DNA of 64,000 nucleotides from Palsa-360 sp963719875 (lineage in GTDB: Bacteria; Acidobacteriota; Terriglobia; Acidiferrales; UBA7541): NCBI GenBank assembly GCA_963719875.1, contig CAVRDJ010000002.1, positions 2,604,001-2,668,000 on the forward strand, in the 5' to 3' direction. The notes beneath the pieces are model-generated. The model was not told where the DNA came from. It saw only the letters and a program-made list of their open reading frames with translations, and made no database searches. Of this stretch, positions 60,037-64,000 are shown in pieces. Every line of letters begins with the position of its first letter. The first letter of the stretch is position 1. The translations under genes and the position numbers were made by a program.

Positions 60037-60558
60037 ATGAACACAATGAGAAAAGCTGCGTTGCTTTTGGTGTTATTTCTTGGCGGTATTTTGATGGCTC
60101 GTGCCGACATGCGAGCAGCGGACTATTTGACGTGGATTGCCGATCATCTGCAAACTGTGTCCTACACGGTCACAACGCCCCGAGCCGCGTACGCGGAGAG
60201 CGCCTCCGCCAAAATGGAATTTGACGGCTGCACTGTCAAAATCGTGGAAGACCTTAAAACTCAAAAGAGCTTTATTCAAACGACAGTCTCCTTCAATCTT
60301 AGCTATCTCCATGCGGACAAGATTCGGTCCAGGCCTGAAACCGGCTTCGGAAATACGAACGTTACGCCATACTTCGTCGTTTCACTGCCCCTTGTCGGCA
60401 CAGCCATAGATACGACTAAATTTATCGGTCCCGATAAGCCCATAGCCGAGACCGCTTCGACCTCTCTCGTTTCTTTATCGTTTCAAGATGGTGATCTGGC
60501 CAACCGTCAAGCCCAAGCCTGGCGGGATGCAGCTTTTGCCTGTGGCGCAAGAAAATAA
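60037..60558 (+). CDS. Small secreted protein of unknown function
   Basis: 173 residues from ATG at 60037, after a GGTGG motif; ATG at 60019 would add six. Signal peptide (MRKAALLLVLFLGGILMARA). The mature part has DMRAADYLTWIADHLQTVSY, then CTVKIVEDLKTQKSFIQTTV with a beta-rich pattern and a C-terminal helix QAQAWRDAAFACGARK. Two cysteines (near DGCTVK and FACGARK) could form a disulfide. No family recognised. Isolated gene. Confidence 0.6.
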   Translation: MNTMRKAALLLVLFLGGILMARADMRAADYLTWIADHLQTVSYTVTTPRAAYAESASAKMEFDGCTVKIVEDLKTQKSFIQTTVSFNLSYLHADKIRSRPETGFGNTNVTPYFVVSLPLVGTAIDTTKFIGPDKPIAETASTSLVSLSFQDGDLANRQAQAWRDAAFACGARK

Positions 60559-60741
60559 GTTTCAGCGCGCTGACCACGAAGCCTGATCCCTCGCCCGAGC
60601 TTCTCCTTTCTATGCTCGCAGGGGCATCCCCGCAGATGGGTCCTGATGGAAATCAGACGCGGAAAAACCTCTCGCCTATTCAGATCATGATAATCCAACT
60701 TTGCTTTCTCAGCACTTGAACGCCATATTCTCTTCCGATAT

Positions 60742-61311
60742 CTATTTTTCGGCTTTCAAATCGTTCGTTACCGAAAACACAGCGGGAACCGAATTTGCCC
60801 GCGCGTTAGCGAGAACCTTGTCAGATTCGTTTGCCACCACCCCCACTAGCGTCACGTGCCCGTTTTTTACGATGATGTGGATGGGCGGCACGGCCTGAAT
60901 CGAATATTTCTCCATGCCTGGCGCGGAATAAATCGCCCGAAATTCGGCCCGGCGGATTTGGTCGTCGTTCGGCGAGACGGGCAAGACCTCGATTTGGTTG
61001 TCCACCGCGGAAACACCTTCGATGGACTTGACTGCATTTGCGGCGTCGATCTTAAGCGTCGGCGTAACTACTTGGCCCAATAGAGTCACGCGGTCGCTAT
61101 CAATCTTGTACGCCAGGTTATCGAACACCGTGTAAAACGGCTGCGTCACTAGAACGTGCCGCACCTCCTTCTGGAGCCGTAACTCAGCTTTTGCCTGGCG
61201 CTCCTGGGTTGGTCCCTGCGCGCCCTGAACCTGGCAGGCAGCTAAGGCCAGCGTCACCGCCACGCATCCTGGCACTACTTGATGAAACACCTTCTTGGAA
61301 AGGATTAACAT
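60742..61311 (-). CDS. BON-domain lipoprotein
   Basis: 189 residues from ATG at 61311, with AGGAGG seven bases upstream; another ATG lies six bases before it with no spacing. The signal peptide ends in a lipobox (TLALAAC), so the protein is probably lipid-anchored. Two BON domains follow: residues about 50-115 (NLAYKIDSDRVTLLGQVVTP, NAVKSIEGVSAVDNQIEVLP) and 120-189 (PPIHIIVKNGHVTLVGVVAN, ANARANSVPAVFSVTNDLKA). BON domains bind phospholipid or lend osmotic-shock protection, as in OsmY. Expected in the periplasm or outer membrane. Monocistronic. Confidence 0.88.
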   Translation of the reverse strand: MLILSKKVFHQVVPGCVAVTLALAACQVQGAQGPTQERQAKAELRLQKEVRHVLVTQPFYTVFDNLAYKIDSDRVTLLGQVVTPTLKIDAANAVKSIEGVSAVDNQIEVLPVSPNDDQIRRAEFRAIYSAPGMEKYSIQAVPPIHIIVKNGHVTLVGVVANESDKVLANARANSVPAVFSVTNDLKAEK

Positions 61312-61504
61312 AGTCATCCTCCTCACTAAGAGAGAAGTGAAAGCAGAACCGGATAGATGCGGTTGAGGCTTCAACCGATGGCCGAAACTTAGCATACTTG
61401 CATCGCGAGCCGGCCGAGAATTTTGGTTGGGAGCAAGGGAGTGAAGATTCCCCCCGAGAAAGGCGTCTATTGGAGTGTGGCCGGAATCGCAACCAGAGGA
61501 AAAT

Positions 61505-61541
61505 CCCACATTCCGAAAAGGGGCTTCTCGGGAGTCGGCGC
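61505..61541. repeat. CCCACATTCCGA repeat, copy C
   Basis: CCCACATTCCGAAAAGGGGC followed by TTCTCGGGAGTCGGCGC; diverged from copy A in its right half. It lies in the 387-bp stretch between the BON and PilZ genes, which otherwise shows nothing recognised. Confidence 0.55.
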
Positions 61542-61698
61542 CGATCCAAACCAATCCTTCCTTACCTGCTGGGTATCATTCCCTGTTAATATCACGGAGA
61601 TTTGGATGCAATAAGTTCTTGTCGATGCTGTTTCGTCCGCACTCTACTGCGGGACGTGAAGGCAGGGAATGCGGAAACCGCTATCGAAATGACTCCCG

Positions 61699-62001
61699 AT
61701 GATCGAAAAGGACAGGCGCGCTTCTCAGCGGTTTAAGGCCAAGCCCGGCAGCGTCGTCTTCTACGTCGAAGGTGCCGGAGCGATACGCGACTTGAGTATG
61801 GATGGTGTGTTTATTTTGGACTCTGAGCCCCTTCCGGTCGGTACAACGATTACATTCTCACTTATGTTGGGAAACAAAACCGTATCGTTTCAGGGGAGCG
61901 TCCGGCGATCTGTGGCTGGGGAAGGCATGGGGATCCAATTCACGGAAATGCCTTTCGAGGGCAGGAGGCGCCTGCTCTCCCAAATCGCCAGCCTACCTTA
62001 A
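61699..62001 (+). CDS. PilZ-domain protein, possible c-di-GMP receptor
   Basis: 100 residues, a single PilZ domain. The c-di-GMP binding signatures are present: RxxxR in DRRASQRFKAK and the (D/N)xSxxG element in AIRDLSMDGVFILD. The C-terminal part (VSFQGSVRRSVAGEGMGIQF, EMPFEGRRRLLSQIASL) completes the barrel and final helix. No effector domain is attached, so it would act by binding a partner. Stand-alone PilZ proteins are abundant in Acidobacteriota. No pilus or cyclase gene is adjacent. Confidence 0.88.
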   Translation: MIEKDRRASQRFKAKPGSVVFYVEGAGAIRDLSMDGVFILDSEPLPVGTTITFSLMLGNKTVSFQGSVRRSVAGEGMGIQFTEMPFEGRRRLLSQIASLP

Positions 62002-62101
62002 GCGGATTGGCCAAACTGGGAACCGGAATCTCCTTGTGTCTTCTGTTCGTTGGATTCCGCTCGACCCTCAGGTCCCGAAACGGCGTTAGACGAAGGACCA
62101 T

Positions 62102-62297
62102 TTGCAGCAACCGGAGGAGCACTGGGCCATCCTAGATTTGGTCGGCAAAGGGGGTCACGTGCGAACGGCTCCGATTCCAGCGTAGGTCAAGGAAGGCATC
62201 GACATCTGGTCCACGACTGTGAACATCAAGACAGAGAAGCTGTTTCGATATGTGCACAAGACCGGCTCCATTTGCGGCGTGGTATCACCGAAGTAAT
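62102..62297 (+). pseudogene. Integrase fragment with internal stop
   Basis: The plus strand reads LQQPEEHWAILDLVGKGGHV RTAPIPA, TAG, then VKEGIDIWSTTVNIKTEKLF RYVHKTGSICGVVSPK and stop. This is the middle of the catalytic domain of phage-type integrases (IVDLVGKGGHxRTVP...WVKxxID...LFRxVxKxG). One in-frame TAG and missing ends show decay. No start codon is evident. It abuts the DUF1841-like gene. Confidence 0.7.
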
Positions 62298-62300
62298 AGC

Positions 62301-62858
62301 ATGATCTCTAAGAAAGGAATGAAGGAAATGGACGACGATAAACTTACAGAACTTCGCAAACTGGTCGGTGAGCATGCGAAGTTCGTCTACGATGCAATCA
62401 AGACCGGAATGGGGGGTGAACTCCCGCATGAAAGTCAGCTCTACGCGCAAGCGATTCAAGAACACATGCATCTAAAACACATTCACAATGCCCTTGAGTT
62501 CGCAGACGTGCGTGAAGGAGAGCCATACGAGATCCAAGTAGAAGGCGAAACCGTGAATCCGATGGCCCATCTCGCTGCGCATTCGGCCGTCAAGGGGCAG
62601 ATCGAACAAGATCCATTGGTTAGAGCCGCCTTTGAAAAGATAGTGGCCACCGGCACCTCAGCCCATCACGCTGAACACATTCTTGGTGCACTACTCTTCG
62701 AAATGCAATGGGAGAGCGTCCAGGCCATCGAGGCTGGGGAAGGCATACAGAGAGCACAGACAACTTATAACCGCAAAATTCAAAAGCTCATGCGGGATTC
62801 GGCCTTTCGCAAAAAACTCGCTCGACAGTTCTCAGTGGATCATTCCGCGTTTGAATAG
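62301..62858 (+). CDS. DUF1841-like protein
   Basis: 185 residues from ATG at 62301; ATG at 62328 (MDDDKLTELRKLVGEHAKFV) is an alternative with AAGGA nearby. The C-terminal half matches the DUF1841 pattern NPMAHLAAHSAVKGQIEQDP ... GTSAHHAEHILGALLFEMQW, with conserved His and Glu residues that could bind metal. Residues 45-80 are His-rich helices (IQEHMHLKHIHNALEFADVR). The family function is unknown. Its promoter would lie in the integrase remnant just upstream, so it may be a passenger of that element or simply a survivor. Confidence 0.65.
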   Translation: MISKKGMKEMDDDKLTELRKLVGEHAKFVYDAIKTGMGGELPHESQLYAQAIQEHMHLKHIHNALEFADVREGEPYEIQVEGETVNPMAHLAAHSAVKGQIEQDPLVRAAFEKIVATGTSAHHAEHILGALLFEMQWESVQAIEAGEGIQRAQTTYNRKIQKLMRDSAFRKKLARQFSVDHSAFE

Positions 62859-62935
62859 GGGGACTCCCCTCCGCAGTCAGTGGTCCGGCACCCAATTCGA
62901 AATTCCGGCTTTCAATTTGGGCCAGCCCACATTCC

Positions 62936-62963
62936 GAGAATCCCGTTTCACAGGACTTGGCAC
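62936..62963. repeat. CCCACATTCCGA repeat, copy D
   Basis: CCCACATTCCGAGAATCCCG, then TTTCACAGGACTTGGCAC overlapping the coordinates given and a few bases beyond. It lies between the DUF1841-like and HAD genes. Confidence 0.65.
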
Positions 62964-63015
62964 GACACAAAAGACGCGTGTAGGCTTCCCTCTGCTACGG
63001 TACCCAAAGGAAACC

Positions 63016-63684
63016 ATGCAACTCAGCAGCATCATTTTCGATATGGACGGAGTACTTATCGATTCCGAACCGGTTCATAAGTTAGCGAAGAAGCGCGCCT
63101 TTGAGCGCTTCGGTATCTCTTTGCCAGAAGACGTCTACGAAAAATACAGAGGGCGTCCCGACGATACGATGATGATCGAGGTCGTTCGGTCCATAGGCGA
63201 CAAGAATTTAGAGCCCGAGGAACTGATCCGTATCAAGCACAAGGAATTTGAGGCTATAGAACACATGGTGGTGCCCGTAAGAGGCGCCAAGGAATTTGTA
63301 CTGTGGGCCCGCACGAGATATCGGATTGCGTTGGCAACCTCGGCGACCCCACGTAACCGGCGTGCCGCTCTCTCCTTGCTCGGTCTGGAAAACAGCTTTG
63401 ATTTCATCGTGGACTCATCCGGCTTTTCAAAGCCAAAGCCCGATCCGGAGGTTTTCGAGAGAGCGATCCTCGGGTTGGGAACGAGCGCAGAAGAGTGTTT
63501 GGTAATTGAAGATTCCCTAAATGGCATTCTGGCAGCAAAAGCTGCTGGATGCATTGCCGCGGCAACCCCTACTTCGTTCACAAAGCAAGAACTCGCACGT
63601 TCTGGTGCGGATTTTGTCGTCGACAACTTTGAACAACTCCGAGCCCTGATCGAAACTCGTGAAGGCGGCTGCAAGTCCCGGTAA
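63016..63684 (+). CDS. HAD-family phosphatase, beta-phosphoglucomutase-like
   Basis: 222 residues from ATG at 63016 (AAAGGAAACC upstream). All HAD motifs are present: nucleophile and acid in IIFDMDGVLIDSEPVHK (DxD), motif II Ser/Thr in IALATSATPRNRRA, motif III Lys in GFSKPKPDPEVFERA and motif IV in CLVIEDSLNGILAAKAAGC. The alpha-helical C1 cap between motifs I and II is typical of beta-phosphoglucomutase and phosphoglycolate-type phosphatases. It dephosphorylates small sugar phosphates or related metabolites in the cytoplasm; substrate not predictable. Monocistronic. Confidence 0.92.
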   Translation: MQLSSIIFDMDGVLIDSEPVHKLAKKRAFERFGISLPEDVYEKYRGRPDDTMMIEVVRSIGDKNLEPEELIRIKHKEFEAIEHMVVPVRGAKEFVLWARTRYRIALATSATPRNRRAALSLLGLENSFDFIVDSSGFSKPKPDPEVFERAILGLGTSAEECLVIEDSLNGILAAKAAGCIAAATPTSFTKQELARSGADFVVDNFEQLRALIETREGGCKSR

Positions 63685-63725
63685 GTCTTCGCGGAATGTG
63701 GCTTTTCGCCCAAATTCCCAGTTGA

Positions 63726-63752
63726 CGATAATCCCGTTTCTCAGGACTTGGG
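63726..63752. repeat. CCCACATTCCGA repeat, partial copy E
   Basis: Only the right half is clear (GATAATCCCGTTTCTCAGGA, CTTGGGA). A GGAATGTGG at 63693-63701 may be an inverted left half of another copy. It contains the stop codon of the last partial frame. Confidence 0.5.
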
Positions 63753-64000
63753 AATGGGAACCCTGCGCGGTTTCGCCACGATTTTCGATTCCATTCGGAG
63801 AGGCACTCCAGTCCAGTCGGTTATGTGACCGTCGCTGACGGCGTCTCCATCCAAACCCTTGCCAAATGCCCAAATCCAAGCATGCGGGCCGAAACTAGCG
63901 TGAACCCCTCCCACGGTTGATTCCATTGTTACAATCGCTCGCTGTATCCGAGGAACCTTCAGACTCTTCGGACGGAAGAGCACATGACCGCTTGCGTCAG
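63741..64000 (-). CDS. Partial hypothetical protein at the window end
   Basis: A minus-strand frame open from the window edge to a TGA at 63741, about 86 codons. Visible residues include LFRPKSLKVPRIQRAIVTME, VGGVHASFGPHAWIWAFGKG and DAVSDGHITDWTGVPLRMES. No family recognised. The stop lies in a CCCACATTCC repeat, so the 3' end may have been altered by repeat insertion. The start lies outside the window. Confidence 0.35.
   Translation of the reverse strand, partial: DASGHVLFRPKSLKVPRIQRAIVTMESTVGGVHASFGPHAWIWAFGKGLDGDAVSDGHITDWTGVPLRMESKIVAKPRRVPIPKS

Overview
The window looks like a chromosomal segment of a soil-type Acidobacteriota. The evidence is indirect. It contains a VWFA-related protein of the acidobacterial type (17.8-18.9 kb), a DUF6152-type secreted protein (28.9 kb), an RNase E/G with a very long insertion inside its S1 domain (40.4-43.2 kb), many exported oxidoreductases and beta-propeller proteins, and several families of dispersed palindromic repeats. 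There is no rRNA or CRISPR array. One tRNA gene (tRNA-Leu, anticodon TAA) lies at 48.96 kb.

Left part (0-43.2 kb), mostly ordinary chromosomal genes. 0-1 kb: a truncated beta-propeller gene and a UPF0175 antitoxin followed by a broken PIN-toxin start. 1.1-5.0 kb: a four-gene minus-strand operon (SMP-30 lactonase, isochorismatase-fold hydrolase with Ser at the Cys position, Ldh_2-type dehydrogenase, iron-type alcohol dehydrogenase), probably for small organic acids. 5.2-14.3 kb: secreted proteins, a TPR protein, a Tat-exported hydrolase and a c-type cytochrome pair. 14.6-32.6 kb: pyruvate kinase, an M20 peptidase, hydrolases, an acyl-CoA dehydrogenase, an SDR, a Tat-exported haloacetate-dehalogenase-like enzyme and a DoxX protein. 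33-43.2 kb: the cell-shape cluster FecR-like protein, mreB, mreC (frameshifted), mreD, mrdA, rodA and rne/rng, all on the plus strand.

Accessory part (43.4-49.4 kb). A more A+T-rich two-gene unit encodes a HipA-like kinase and a small partner. It is followed by a repeat-dense zone: a GIY-YIG gene between direct repeats, two copies of a module carrying a decayed HTH gene cut by the same palindrome, tail repeats just after stop codons, a tRNA-Leu gene and an integrase remnant next to it. This is the best candidate for a genomic islet.

Right part (49.4-64 kb). A three-subunit molybdenum aldehyde/xanthine oxidase of PaoABC type stands divergent from a cytochrome c-PQQ dehydrogenase, followed by two exported metallo-beta-lactamase-fold enzymes, secreted hypothetical proteins, a BON lipoprotein, a PilZ protein, a second integrase remnant, a DUF1841-like protein and a HAD phosphatase. 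A 205-bp MITE-like element is present at both 14.4 and 56.8 kb with five differences, and a short CCCACATTCC-type repeat is scattered through 56.7-63.8 kb.
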